Notes: a model not told the origin generated them from the sequence alone. A DNA stretch of 64,000 nucleotides from Clostridioides difficile (GCF_900243075.1 NZ_OEZH01000083.1:62001-126000); one strand, 5' to 3'; numbered from the stretch's first letter, positions 8,831 to 17,943 are shown. Numbers and translations: made by a program.

Positions 8831-9922
8831 ATGAAGACTGTTTGTTATTTAGCTGATGGGTCAAATCCTCATACTTTAAAATGGTGTAGTTTTTTTAAAA
8901 ATAAAGGATATGACATTCATGTAATCTCTTTAAATGGAGGTCATATGGAAGGAATTAAGATTTATGATTTTGGTTCTAATGTAGAAGAACTAAAAAATGA
9001 AAATATTTCTAAAAAAACAGGATACTTAGGTTCAATAAGACAAATAAAGAAACTAGTAAATGAAATAAAGCCAGATATATTGCATGCACAATATGCAAGT
9101 AGTTATGGATTTATAGGTAGTCTACTTGGGTATCATCCATATATTATTTCTGTCTGGGGTACTGATATTTATGATTTCCCTAATAATGGTTTTATACAAA
9201 AACAAATTATAAAACATAATTTTAGAAAAGCAGACTATATTTTTTCAAATAGTAGAGATATGGCTAAAGAGGCTAATAAATATACAGCTAAGCATGTAGA
9301 TGTAACTTTTTTTGGAGTAGATATGGATAGGTTTAAGCCTATGGAAGTAGAAAAAGAAGATGCTTTTGTAATAGGAATTATAAAGAGTCTAGAAAAAAAA
9401 TATGGAATTGAATATTTAATACAAGCATTTAAGATGCTGAAAGATGAATATAAAGATAAGAAAATAATTCTTAAAATAGGTGGTTCTGGAAGTCAGATGG
9501 ACAACCTAATAAATTTAACTAAAGAATTAGGTATAGAAGATGATGTTCAGTTCTTAGGAAGAATATCTCCAGATGATGTCAGTAAGACGTTCAATTCTTT
9601 TGATGTAACAGTATTTCCTTCTTTGAGAGAGGGATTTGGTGTGGCAGCTATAGAATCAGAGGCGTGTGAAGTACCTGTTATAGTTACAAATGTAGGTGGA
9701 CATCCAGAATCTGTATGGGAAAATGAAACTGGATTAATTGTAGAACCAAAACAAGCAGAAGAAATAAAAAATGCTATAATAAAACTAATGGAGAATGATG
9801 AACTTAGAGTTAGTATGGGTAAAAAAGGTCGTCAGTTTGTTAGAGAAAATTATGAAGTTAATTTAAACTTTAATGATATAGAGAAAATTTATGATTCTAT
9901 ATTGGATAAATATAAAAAATAA
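8831..9922 (+). CDS. Family 4 glycosyltransferase
   Basis: 363-residue GT-B enzyme. The N-terminal acceptor domain has DILHAQYASSYG and SVWGTDIYDFP. The C-terminal domain has FFGVDMDRFKP, the donor-binding FPSLREGFGVAAIESEACEVPVI (EX7E-type motif) and GGHPE. It starts six bases after the ugd stop with a weak ribosome site within the ugd end (GGAAGGTAAAT). It is the last classical glycosyltransferase of the cluster before a hairpin-rich leader. Confidence 0.92.
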   Translation: MKTVCYLADGSNPHTLKWCSFFKNKGYDIHVISLNGGHMEGIKIYDFGSNVEELKNENISKKTGYLGSIRQIKKLVNEIKPDILHAQYASSYGFIGSLLGYHPYIISVWGTDIYDFPNNGFIQKQIIKHNFRKADYIFSNSRDMAKEANKYTAKHVDVTFFGVDMDRFKPMEVEKEDAFVIGIIKSLEKKYGIEYLIQAFKMLKDEYKDKKIILKIGGSGSQMDNLINLTKELGIEDDVQFLGRISPDDVSKTFNSFDVTVFPSLREGFGVAAIESEACEVPVIVTNVGGHPESVWENETGLIVEPKQAEEIKNAIIKLMENDELRVSMGKKGRQFVRENYEVNLNFNDIEKIYDSILDKYKK

Positions 9923-9931
9923 AATTAAAAA

Positions 9932-9989
9932 ATACAGCAAAAGATAGATGTTGTTGGCTATGCTTAGGTGCGTAGCTTTTGCTGTTTAA
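9932..9989 (+). promoter_or_regulatory. Nested inverted repeat in the leader of the CapD-type gene
   Basis: ACAGCAAAAG and CTTTTGCTGT are exact inverted repeats flanking an inner imperfect stem GCTATGC/GCGTAGC. Only a weak TTTAAT follows, and the next ribosome site (GGAGGG, from 9991) begins two bases later. It could be a leaky terminator, an attenuator or an RNA stability element between the glycosyltransferases and the dehydratase gene. Confidence 0.5.
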
Positions 9990-10005
9990 TGGAGGGCTTC
10001 TAGTT

Positions 10006-11919
10006 ATGCGAGAAAGTATAGATTTAGAGAAAGAAAGCTTTTTTAATAAGCTTTTTAAAAAATATAAATTTAGACAATTAACATTATTAATTCTAGATAT
10101 TTGTAGCGTGCTAGTAGCATTTCGAATGTCTTTGAGTTTGACAGGTAATTTAAATGTATTTACTATTAATGATATAATAATTTCAGCTTGTATATATATT
10201 GTACTTCATATAGTGTCATTTAGATTGTTTAAGTGCTACAACACATTATGGAGATATGCAGGAGAAGAAGAAATTATATCTATTTTTATAGCAACTTTAG
10301 CTTATTTAATTCCAGCTTATATAATAAATAAATTATTAGGGTTTGATTATCCTATAATGTTTTATGTACTAAATACAATATTTATTATAATGTTTACAAG
10401 TGGTGCAAGAATAGCCTATAGAGCTATAAGAATAGTGATGAATAAGACATATTTTAGGGGCAAGGTTTCAAATATCCTTATAATTGGGGCAGGAGATGCT
10501 GGAGAAATGGTTATACAGGAATTAAAAAGAAATCCAGAACTTAAAAAAGTAGCAGTGGCTATAATTGATGATGATGAAAATAAAATTGGAAGAATAATTC
10601 ATAATGTAAAAATTGTAGGGACAACCTCAAATATAAAAGATGTAGTTGAAAAATATAATATAGATGAAATAATCTTTTCAATAGCAAATATAGAAAAGCG
10701 TAGAAAAAAAGAAATTATTGATATGTGTAAAAATACTAACTGTAAAATAAAGACAATACCAGGAATTTACGAAATTATAGATGGAAAAGTTGATATAAAA
10801 CAGATTAGAGAGGTAGAAATAGAAGACTTGTTGGGTAGAGAGACTATAAAAACAAATCTAAGAGAGATAAGCAATTATATTGAAGGAAAAGTAATCTTAG
10901 TAACTGGAGGAGGAGGCTCAATTGGCTCAGAGCTTTGTAGACAGATTGCAGGATTTAGTCCTAAAGAACTTATTATAGTTGATAATTATGAAAACAATGC
11001 TTATTCAATACAACAAGAATTGCTTAGGAAATATAGAAATAAATTAGATTTAAAGACAGTAATAGCATCAATAAGAGAAGAAAAAAGAATGGATGAAATT
11101 TTTAACAAATACAGACCAGAAGTAGTATTCCATGCAGCAGCTCATAAACATGTTCCTCTTATGGAGTCAAGCCCTGGTGAGGCTATAAAGAATAATGTAT
11201 TTGGGACTTTAAATATAGCTGGACTGTCTTCAAAATATAGAGCTAAAAAATTTGTTCTTATATCTACAGATAAGGCTGTAAACCCTACTAATATAATGGG
11301 AGCTACTAAAAGGGCAGCCGAAATGATTATACAGACAATGAATGATGAGAGTCAGACTGAATTTGTTGCAGTTAGGTTTGGAAATGTACTTGGAAGTAAT
11401 GGAAGTGTAATTCCACTTTTTAAGAAGCAAATTGAAGATGGTGGGCCAGTGACAGTTACTCATCCAGATATAATTAGATATTTTATGACAATACCAGAGG
11501 CTGTAGGGCTTGTTATACAGGCTGGGGCTATGGCTAAAGGTGGAGAAATATTTGTGCTTGATATGGGAGAGCCTGTAAAAATATTAGATTTAGCAAAAAA
11601 TTTAATAAAATTCAGTGGATTTGAACCAGATGTTGATATAAAAATTGAATTTTCTGGTCTTAGACCAGGTGAAAAATTGTATGAAGAACTTCTTATGTCA
11701 GAAGAAGGTTTGTTGGATACAGAGCATAAAAAGATTTTTATTGGTAGACCAATAGATGTTGATAGAGAAAAAATAACAAAATACTTAAAACTTTTAAAAG
11801 AAATTACTAACAATGAAGAAATTGAAAAAATAGATGATGTTATGAGAAAATTAGTACCAACTTACATTAAACCAGAAGATGCTAATATCAAGGAAATTGC
11901 AATAACTAAAGAAAAGTAG
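10006..11919 (+). CDS. Membrane CapD/PglF-type NDP-sugar 4,6-dehydratase
   Basis: About 637 residues. Four N-terminal membrane segments (about 25-150) lead into a first Rossmann-like region (IIGAGDAGEMV) and a catalytic extended SDR domain beginning VTGGGGSIGSEL. The SDR carries STDKAVNPTNIMGATKRAAE, where family members use a Met/Lys pair instead of Tyr-X3-Lys, and ends with SGLRPGEKLYEELL. Such enzymes dehydrate UDP-GlcNAc and relatives at the membrane to start rare-sugar synthesis. The TTG at 9979 opens the frame earlier, but GGAGG at 9991-9995 fits ATG 10006. The substrate in this organism is inferred only. Confidence 0.88.
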   Translation: MRESIDLEKESFFNKLFKKYKFRQLTLLILDICSVLVAFRMSLSLTGNLNVFTINDIIISACIYIVLHIVSFRLFKCYNTLWRYAGEEEIISIFIATLAYLIPAYIINKLLGFDYPIMFYVLNTIFIIMFTSGARIAYRAIRIVMNKTYFRGKVSNILIIGAGDAGEMVIQELKRNPELKKVAVAIIDDDENKIGRIIHNVKIVGTTSNIKDVVEKYNIDEIIFSIANIEKRRKKEIIDMCKNTNCKIKTIPGIYEIIDGKVDIKQIREVEIEDLLGRETIKTNLREISNYIEGKVILVTGGGGSIGSELCRQIAGFSPKELIIVDNYENNAYSIQQELLRKYRNKLDLKTVIASIREEKRMDEIFNKYRPEVVFHAAAHKHVPLMESSPGEAIKNNVFGTLNIAGLSSKYRAKKFVLISTDKAVNPTNIMGATKRAAEMIIQTMNDESQTEFVAVRFGNVLGSNGSVIPLFKKQIEDGGPVTVTHPDIIRYFMTIPEAVGLVIQAGAMAKGGEIFVLDMGEPVKILDLAKNLIKFSGFEPDVDIKIEFSGLRPGEKLYEELLMSEEGLLDTEHKKIFIGRPIDVDREKITKYLKLLKEITNNEEIEKIDDVMRKLVPTYIKPEDANIKEIAITKEK

Positions 11920-11976
11920 AATATATTTCTAAATTGTAACCAGGGGGAGCAAAAATAAACAATAAAATATGAAAAA

Positions 11977-12018
11977 GAAACAAAAGATTACAAAAAGATT
12001 ACAAAAAGATTACAAAAA
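11977..12018. repeat. 11-bp direct repeats carrying CAAAAA methylation motifs
   Basis: The unit AAAAGATTACA repeats with an 11-bp period. CAAAAA occurs at 11991-11996, 12002-12007 and 12013-12018, one helical turn apart on the same strand, with a fourth copy at 11950-11955. The array ends four bases before the predicted -35 box of the NlpC/P60 gene. Confidence 0.85.
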
Positions 12019-12021
12019 AGG

Positions 12022-12050
12022 TTGCAATTTATTTTGATGTAAGTTAGAAT
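12022..12050 (+). promoter_or_regulatory. Sigma-A-like promoter of the NlpC/P60 gene
   Basis: TTGCAA (12022-12027), a 17-bp spacer and TAGAAT (12045-12050), directly downstream of the CAAAAA repeat array and about 70 bp before the start codon. Confidence 0.6.
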
Positions 12051-12117
12051 GTTAATTAGGAATTGGAAACGAAGGAACAAAATGTTAAATTTTCGAAAGG
12101 ATTAGGTATTTGAGATT

Positions 12118-12825
12118 ATGATGAATATAAAAAATAAAAAACATATATTGAAAAAATTTATAGCTATGGTGTTAATAGCAGGAGTTGTCACAGTAGAAGC
12201 AGGAGCAATAACAGCTAGTGCAGCAGAGCTAACTAATTCACCTATGAGTGCAACAGTAGACCAGTGTGATTTTTTAAATGTAAGAAGCGGAGCTAGTGCA
12301 AATGATGCAGTAGTAGGAAAGATAAACACAGGAGACAAAGTTGAAGTTTTAGAATTACATTCAAATGGATGGATTAAAATAAAAACTGTTGACAATGTTA
12401 CAGGATGGGTAAATGGAGACTATTTAACTATTCAAGGTGGAAATGTAGACGCAAAGGTACAAAATGTTTTAAACTTAGCATTTAAGCAACAAGGTAAGCC
12501 ATATAGATGGGGAGCAACTGGACCAAACTCTTTTGATTGTTCTGGATTCACTTCTTATGTTTATAAAAATGGAGCAGGAGTTAATTTACCAAGAGTATCA
12601 AGATCACAAGCAACAGTAGGAAAGAAAGTATCTAGAGCAGAATTAAAACCAGGAGATTTAGTTTTCTTTGGTTCAGGTGGTTCAATAAATCATGTTGGGT
12701 TGTATGTAGGGGATTCTAAATTCATACATTCACCACAAACAGGAGATGTAGTAAAAGTTACTAGCATGGCTCCAGGAACTAATTATGCAAGAAGACTTAT
12801 AACTGCTACACGTGTTTTACAATAA
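12118..12825 (+). CDS. Secreted NlpC/P60 peptidoglycan hydrolase with SH3b domain
   Basis: 235 residues. A signal peptide (about 1-36, ending ASAAE) is followed by one bacterial SH3 domain (about 45-106: FLNVRSGAS, GWIKIK, GWVNGDYL) and an NlpC/P60 peptidase (about 112-235). Catalytic residues are visible: C141 in FDCSGF, H192 in INHVGLYVG and H204 in FIHSP. The family cleaves gamma-D-Glu-diaminopimelate or related stem-peptide bonds in the wall. It has no CWB2 anchor, unlike nearby Cwp proteins. It may be secreted and held by the SH3 domain. It is preceded by its own promoter and followed by a strong terminator, so it is probably monocistronic. Two ATGs (12118, 12121) are possible starts. 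Confidence 0.92.
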   Translation: MMNIKNKKHILKKFIAMVLIAGVVTVEAGAITASAAELTNSPMSATVDQCDFLNVRSGASANDAVVGKINTGDKVEVLELHSNGWIKIKTVDNVTGWVNGDYLTIQGGNVDAKVQNVLNLAFKQQGKPYRWGATGPNSFDCSGFTSYVYKNGAGVNLPRVSRSQATVGKKVSRAELKPGDLVFFGSGGSINHVGLYVGDSKFIHSPQTGDVVKVTSMAPGTNYARRLITATRVLQ

Positions 12826-12944
12826 TAATAGATATTGATTTACATAGGATTGAATATTAACATTGAGTATGTATAATTACATTCAATGTTTTACATAGAG
12901 ATTTAAGAATTTAGTAATATTAAAATAGTGATGAACGTTATAAA

Positions 12945-12979
12945 AACAGCAAAGAATATAAATTTCTTTGCTGTTTTTT
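12945..12979 (+). terminator. Rho-independent terminator after the NlpC/P60 gene
   Basis: Perfect stem AACAGCAAAG / CTTTGCTGTT followed by a run of T. Confidence 0.88.
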
Positions 12980-13045
12980 TTATAATAAATTATTTCGTAT
13001 TATAATCAAATATTAAATATAAATATTAAATAAATTATTCAATAT

Positions 13046-13075
13046 TTGACAGATAATATGAATTTTAGATATACT
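13046..13075 (+). promoter_or_regulatory. Sigma-A-like promoter of cwp19
   Basis: Consensus TTGACA (13046-13051), 18-bp spacer, TATACT (13070-13075), about 55 bp upstream of the start codon. Confidence 0.7.
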
Positions 13076-13129
13076 TAGTAAGGAGTATATTGTAGAAAAA
13101 AATAAATTTTAGAAATTAAGGGGGATGAA

Positions 13130-15241
13130 ATGAAAAAAATAAGTATATTAGTATTATCATTGATAATGACACTTACAATGTGTAGTGTTAGTTCATTTGC
13201 TGATTCATCAAATGATAAGGAAATGAGAGCTGCTTGGATATCTACAGTTTATAATATAGACTGGCCTAAGACTAAAAATAATGAAGCCAAGCAAAAAAAG
13301 GAATACACAGATTTATTGGACAAATTAAAAAGTGTAGGAATAAATACAGCAGTGGTTCAAGTAAGACCAAAATCAGATGCTTTATATAAATCAAATATAA
13401 ACCCATGGTCTGAATATCTTACAGGTACACAAGGTAAAGACCCTGGATATGACCCATTACCATTTTTAATAGAAGAAGCACATAAAAGAGGAATGGAATT
13501 CCATGCATGGTTTAATCCATATAGAATAACTATGGCAGATGAGAGCATAGATAAATTGCCAGCAAACCATCCAGCAAAGAAAAATCCAAGTTGGGTAGTT
13601 AAACATGGAAATAAGTATTACTATGACCCAGGTTTACCAGAAGTTAGAAAGTACATAGTGGATAGTATAGCAGAGGTAGTTAAAAATTACGATATAGATG
13701 GAGTTCATTTTGATGATTATTTCTATCCAGGAGTAAGCTTCAACGATACTGCTACATATCAAAGATATGGAAATGGACAAAATAAAGACAATTGGAGAAG
13801 AGAAAATGTAAATACTTTACTTAGAGATGTAAAAGCGTCTATAAAGAGTATAAAGCCTAATGTTGTATTTGGTGTAAGCCCAGCAGGTATATGGAGAAAT
13901 AAGAGTAGTGACCCAACAGGTTCAGATACATCAGGCAATGAAAGTTATGTAGGTACATATGCAGATACAAGAGCATGGATAAAACAAGGATTAGTTGATT
14001 ATGTAGTTCCACAACTTTACTGGCCAATTGGTCTTAAAGCAGCAGATTATTCTAAATTAGTGGCATGGTGGGCTAATGAAGTAAAAGGAACAAACGTAGA
14101 CTTATATATAGGACAAGGTATATATAAGCAAGGTCAATCAAGTTATGGTGGACAAAATATAGCAAAAGAAATAGTACAACAAGTAACATTAAATAGAAAG
14201 TATAGTGAAATAAAAGGTAGTATGTATTTCTCCGCGAAAGATATAGCAAATAGCACTTCTATACAAAATGATTTAAAGAGTTTATATTCTAGTAGTGAAG
14301 AACCAGTTACTCCACCATCTAATGTTAAAGTGGAGAAATTAAGAGGTGCTGAAAGATATGACACAGCAGTAGCAATAAGTAAAAAAGGTTGGGCTAAAAA
14401 TTCAGATACAGTAGTACTAGTAAATGGGTACTCTATAGTTGATGGTATAACATCAACACCACTTGCTACAGCAAATGATGCTCCTATACTATTAGTAAAT
14501 AAAGATAATATACCAACATCTACTAAGAATGAGATAAAAAGACTTAATCCAAGTAAAGTTGTTCTAATTGGAGGAAATAACTCTATTGGAGATAAAGTTG
14601 AAAGTGAGATAAAAGACACCCTATCAGATGTATCAATAAATAGAGTGGGTGGTTCAGATAGATATAGTACATCTCTAATGATAGCAAAAGAATTAACAAA
14701 AACTAATCCAGTAGAAAAACTATATATAACAAGTGGTACAGGTGAAGCAGATTCTCTTTCTATAGCTTCAAAAGCAGGAGAAGAAAAGCAACCAATCGTA
14801 CTAGTATCAAAAGATAATGTAAGCGATGAAGTTTATAATTGGATATCAGACTTAAAAGTAAAAGATGCTTATTTTATAGGTGGTAACCTAAGTATATCTG
14901 ATTCAGTAATAAATAAATTAGATAAGGTCATTACAAATGATGTATCTAAAAATAGAATAGCTGGAGAAAATAGGGAAGAAACAAATGGAAAAGTAATACA
15001 AAAATTCTATCCAAATGCTGAATATCCATCAATGTTTGTTAGTAAAAGTAACCAGTTAGTAGATGCATTAACATCAGGTCCTTTAGCAGCTAAATTAAAA
15101 TCACCAGTAGTTATGCTTGGAAATAGTGTAACATCTGCTCAGAAAACTGCTTTAGAGCCTAAGAAAACGACTCTAGTATATGAAGCTGGAGATGGCATAA
15201 ATCAAACTGCATTAAACATTTTCTTAAACTTAGTTAAGTAA
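13130..15241 (+). CDS. cwp19: Cell-wall protein Cwp19: GH-like lytic enzyme with three CWB2 anchors
   Basis: 703 residues. Signal peptide (1-24, SSFAD), then a glycosyl-hydrolase-like 10 domain (DUF187; about 30-380: EMRAAWISTVYNIDWP, VVQVRPKSDALY, FHAWFNPYRI, GVHFDDYFYP). Three CWB2 repeats (about 400-703, each beginning RxxGxxRYxT/RxAGENREET) bind PS-II and hold the protein on the wall. This domain order, and position in the locus, match Cwp19, reported as a peptidoglycan lytic transglycosylase. GGGGGATGAAATG supplies the ribosome site. The CWB2 ligand is made by the polysaccharide cluster to the left, so enzyme and anchor are encoded side by side. Confidence 0.93.
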   Translation: MKKISILVLSLIMTLTMCSVSSFADSSNDKEMRAAWISTVYNIDWPKTKNNEAKQKKEYTDLLDKLKSVGINTAVVQVRPKSDALYKSNINPWSEYLTGTQGKDPGYDPLPFLIEEAHKRGMEFHAWFNPYRITMADESIDKLPANHPAKKNPSWVVKHGNKYYYDPGLPEVRKYIVDSIAEVVKNYDIDGVHFDDYFYPGVSFNDTATYQRYGNGQNKDNWRRENVNTLLRDVKASIKSIKPNVVFGVSPAGIWRNKSSDPTGSDTSGNESYVGTYADTRAWIKQGLVDYVVPQLYWPIGLKAADYSKLVAWWANEVKGTNVDLYIGQGIYKQGQSSYGGQNIAKEIVQQVTLNRKYSEIKGSMYFSAKDIANSTSIQNDLKSLYSSSEEPVTPPSNVKVEKLRGAERYDTAVAISKKGWAKNSDTVVLVNGYSIVDGITSTPLATANDAPILLVNKDNIPTSTKNEIKRLNPSKVVLIGGNNSIGDKVESEIKDTLSDVSINRVGGSDRYSTSLMIAKELTKTNPVEKLYITSGTGEADSLSIASKAGEEKQPIVLVSKDNVSDEVYNWISDLKVKDAYFIGGNLSISDSVINKLDKVITNDVSKNRIAGENREETNGKVIQKFYPNAEYPSMFVSKSNQLVDALTSGPLAAKLKSPVVMLGNSVTSAQKTALEPKKTTLVYEAGDGINQTALNIFLNLVK

Positions 15242-15317
15242 TAAAAAAGTTAATTTAAGATATAAAATATTTTATGAATGTAGAGCAAAATGAGAATTAT
15301 CGAGATAAATTAGTAAA

Positions 15318-15395
15318 TAAAAAAGAACTATATGCATTTTATAATCAAGTGTACATGATAGCTTGAAAATAATTATGCAATATAGTTCTTTTTTT
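15318..15395. terminator. Bidirectional terminator between cwp19 and the LCP gene
   Basis: AAAGAACTATATGCAT pairs with ATGCAATATAGTTCTTT, with an A-run on the left and a T-run on the right. It can stop both converging transcripts. Confidence 0.85.
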
Positions 15396-15438
15396 AGTAA
15401 TTAATCTTATACTTTTCAACAAATCTTATGTTAAATTT

Positions 15439-16404
15439 TTATTGTTTAAATTCTATGTCATTAAATATAAAATCATGTAATATGTCTAAAGTTTCTGGGT
15501 CAAATCTAAGAACCCATCCAGCTTTTCCATATATACCACCTGTACTATGAATTTCATCATCGATAGGGAATTCAAATTGCTTAATATTTAAGTCACCCAT
15601 TTTTAAAACTTGAGCCCCTAGAGAAAGTATTGCATTAGGTTTCATGTTAGTTTTAACATATGGAAGAACAGCATCTAATAAACTTGGATACTTAGTGACA
15701 GGTAAAGTTTCTGTTTTCTTGATTATAGCTTGTATAATCTGTCTTTGTCTGCCATCTCTAGCAAAAGCTGTATCATTGTGTCTGATACGTGCAAAAGATA
15801 GTGCTTGATATCCATTTAAAGTTTGTTCTCCAGATTTTTTAATGTATTGTATGCTACCTTTATCATCACTTTTATTCCAGCCATAAGTTTCAGGAATAAA
15901 TTTATTTAATTCACGTATTTCTCCTTTTTCAATGGTAACTTCAACACCACCAATAGCATCAATTATATACATAAATGATTCGAAATTAACACAAGCATAA
16001 TTCTGAATATCAATATTAAAGTTCTCTTCAATTGTTTGTATTAATAAATCAGCTTGTCCATAAGCATAAGCATGAGTAAGTTTTTGTTTACCATGACCAG
16101 GGATGTCTACATAGCTATCACGAGCTAATGATGTAAGTTTGATATCATTGTGTTTGTTATCAATAGTAAGTATCATCATAGCATCTGACCTTGAAGAATC
16201 TTCATTTGGTCTAGCATCTGTTCCCATAAGTAATATGTTAATTATCCCATCTTCATTTTTATGGTCATTGTTATCTAATAAATCACTACTTATGCTAGAG
16301 TCATGAATAGCAGACAATTTATAATAAAAATATCCATATACGCTTATAGGGAATATTACTACCAAGAAAGCCAGTAGTATAACAAATTTCTTTAATTTTG
16401 ACAA
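15439..16404 (-). CDS. LytR-CpsA-Psr (LCP) family glycopolymer ligase
   Basis: 321 residues: short cytoplasmic N-terminus, one membrane anchor (about 7-27), then an extracellular LCP domain with LLMGTDARPNEDSSRSDAMMILTID, SLARDSYVDIPGHG and THAYAYG. The Arg/Asp residues that bind the prenyl pyrophosphate substrate are present. LCP enzymes move lipid-linked polymers onto peptidoglycan or a similar acceptor. Two C. difficile LCP proteins at this locus are reported to act in PS-II attachment. The start is TTG (CAA on + at 16402-16404) with AGGGG upstream. It is a clear paralogue of the next gene, and each has its own promoter. Confidence 0.93.
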   Translation of the reverse strand: MSKLKKFVILLAFLVVIFPISVYGYFYYKLSAIHDSSISSDLLDNNDHKNEDGIINILLMGTDARPNEDSSRSDAMMILTIDNKHNDIKLTSLARDSYVDIPGHGKQKLTHAYAYGQADLLIQTIEENFNIDIQNYACVNFESFMYIIDAIGGVEVTIEKGEIRELNKFIPETYGWNKSDDKGSIQYIKKSGEQTLNGYQALSFARIRHNDTAFARDGRQRQIIQAIIKKTETLPVTKYPSLLDAVLPYVKTNMKPNAILSLGAQVLKMGDLNIKQFEFPIDDEIHSTGGIYGKAGWVLRFDPETLDILHDFIFNDIEFKQ

Positions 16405-16457
16405 AAGTACCCCTTCTTTCTTCTTTTTCCTGTATATTTTTTAATAGCATACACTTA

Positions 16458-16486
16458 ATTATATTAAAGTATTGAGATATATTCAA
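16458..16486 (-). promoter_or_regulatory. Promoter with overlapping dyad, first LCP gene
   Basis: Read on the minus strand: TTGAAT, 17-bp spacer, TATAAT. A perfect dyad AGTATTGA-N7-TCAATACT (16468-16490 region) overlaps the -35 box and could be an operator. Confidence 0.6.
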
Positions 16487-16606
16487 TACTTGTTTCAGTT
16501 ACAAAAAAAAGACAATGATATAGTTTATAAGAAAATTCATCAATTTATATATACAATTAAAAGTATATATAATATATTTTTTAAAAAATTTATATTTTAA
16601 AATAAA

Positions 16607-16654
16607 AACATACCCTACAATTGCAAAGTAATTTGCCTTTGATAAGGTATGTAT
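16607..16654 (-). terminator. Terminator of the second LCP gene
   Basis: Nested stem: outer CATACC/GGTATG and inner GCAAA-GTAA-TTTGC, with an A-rich left flank that gives a U-rich tail on the minus strand. Confidence 0.6.
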
Positions 16655-16692
16655 TTATTTTAAAATTGTTAGTTTATTTTGTTTTAGAACAC

Positions 16693-17649
16693 TTAATCTT
16701 CAACTACAATATCTTTAAATATGAAATCATGCATTGCATCTAATTCATATTCTTCAAAAGGAATTACATAGCCTGCATCACCTATTTTTCTACCATTTTC
16801 AGTAGAAAGAGGGAATTCCATGGATTTCAAATCTAAATTTCCTATGCTTATAAGCTCTTTTCCTAAAGATATTATTTCATTAGGATTCATATTAGTTTTT
16901 ACATATGGAAGTATTGTATTAACTAGATTAGGATATTTAGTAACTGGTAAATCTTTAACACCATTTATTAAACTTTGTATAACACTTCTTTGTCTTCTAT
17001 CTCTTTCGTCTGTACTGTCGTTTTTTCTTATACGAGAAAATGCAAGTGTTTGGTATCCATTTAATTTTTGTTCACCTGAATTTCTTATATATTTAAGAGA
17101 ACCTTTATCAGCATTTTTATTCCATTTATAAGTTTCAGGTATAAATTTATTTAATTCTCTTATTTCACTCTTATTAACAGTAACAGTAACTCCACCTAGA
17201 GCATCAACTATATCCATAAAAGAGAAAAAGTCAACTACAGCGTAATTTTGTATATCAAGCTGGAAGTTTTCTTCTATAGTTTCTATTAATAAGTTAGCTT
17301 GTCCATATACATAAGCATGTGTTAATTTTTGTTCTCCATATCCTGGTATATTAACATAAGTATCTCTATTTAATGAAGTTAATTTAAGACTTTTATTTTT
17401 ATTATCAATAGTTAGTATCATCATGGCATCAGAACGAGAAACTTCTTCTCCTGGTCTTGCATCTGTACCTAACAATAATATATTTGTGATATTTTCTTCG
17501 TTTTTATAGTCATTACTACTAAGCGCCTCTGTATTTATACTATCATCTTGAATAGTTTTTAATTTAGTAAAAACATATCCATATATGCTAACAGGAAATG
17601 CTATAACTAAAAGGGCTAGAAATATAACGAACTTTTTGAGTCCTGACAA
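16693..17649 (-). CDS. LytR-CpsA-Psr (LCP) family glycopolymer ligase
   Basis: 318 residues with the same architecture as the neighbouring LCP protein: membrane anchor (about 7-27), LLLGTDARPGEEVSRSDAMMILTID, SLNRDTYVNIPGYG, THAYVYG, and RxRR near residue 215. The start is TTG (CAA at 17647-17649) with AGGGGAT upstream. The two genes are separated by a terminator and a promoter, so dosage can be set independently. Tandem LCP paralogues near a polysaccharide cluster usually have partly overlapping ligase roles. Which one is dominant for PS-II cannot be told from sequence. Confidence 0.93.
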   Translation of the reverse strand: MSGLKKFVIFLALLVIAFPVSIYGYVFTKLKTIQDDSINTEALSSNDYKNEENITNILLLGTDARPGEEVSRSDAMMILTIDNKNKSLKLTSLNRDTYVNIPGYGEQKLTHAYVYGQANLLIETIEENFQLDIQNYAVVDFFSFMDIVDALGGVTVTVNKSEIRELNKFIPETYKWNKNADKGSLKYIRNSGEQKLNGYQTLAFSRIRKNDSTDERDRRQRSVIQSLINGVKDLPVTKYPNLVNTILPYVKTNMNPNEIISLGKELISIGNLDLKSMEFPLSTENGRKIGDAGYVIPFEEYELDAMHDFIFKDIVVED

Positions 17650-17691
17650 TAATATCCCCTACTTTCTAAATTTTTTAATTACACATAGTTA

Positions 17692-17720
17692 ATTATATTA
17701 AAAAATTGTTACATAAGCAA
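17692..17720 (-). promoter_or_regulatory. Sigma-A-like promoter of the second LCP gene
   Basis: On the minus strand TTGCTT, 17-bp spacer, TATAAT, ending about 43 bp before the TTG start. Confidence 0.65.
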
Positions 17721-17915
17721 TAAAAAACACAATAAATTAGCATAAGTTTGTCATAATATAATTATTTTTATAATATTTCATAGAAGAAAGTGTGTAGTTA
17801 TTATTAATTTTCTTGGAATATAATTATATGAAGACTTAAATTTTTATAAATTGATGTATATATTGAAAAAAATATTTTCCTGAATGTAGTTATAGTATCT
17901 TATGAAAGGTGCAAA

Positions 17916-17943
17916 TTGTAATTTAAAATTTTTAGTGTATAAT
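17916..17943 (+). promoter_or_regulatory. Sigma-A-like promoter of the HAD phosphatase gene
   Basis: TTGTAA, 16-bp spacer, TGTATAAT-type extended -10 (TATAAT at 17938-17943). Confidence 0.55.

Larger units (their letters stand above)
12826..13129. other. Intergenic region between NlpC/P60 gene and cwp19
   Basis: 304 bp without a gene. It holds the terminator at 12945-12979, an AT-only stretch with AATATTAAATA repeats (about 12995-13045), and the cwp19 promoter at 13046-13075. Confidence 0.8.

Noticed and set aside
11460-11813. 117-residue open frame on the minus strand
   Set aside because: Lies wholly inside the CapD-type gene and is the reverse shadow of its conserved SDR codons; no ribosome site.
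11977-12018. Start of a CRISPR array
   Set aside because: Units are 11-bp direct repeats with no spacers and no cas genes nearby.
14143-14619. 158-residue open frame on the minus strand within cwp19
   Set aside because: Antisense to the CWB2-encoding part; composition reflects the sense codons and it resembles no family.
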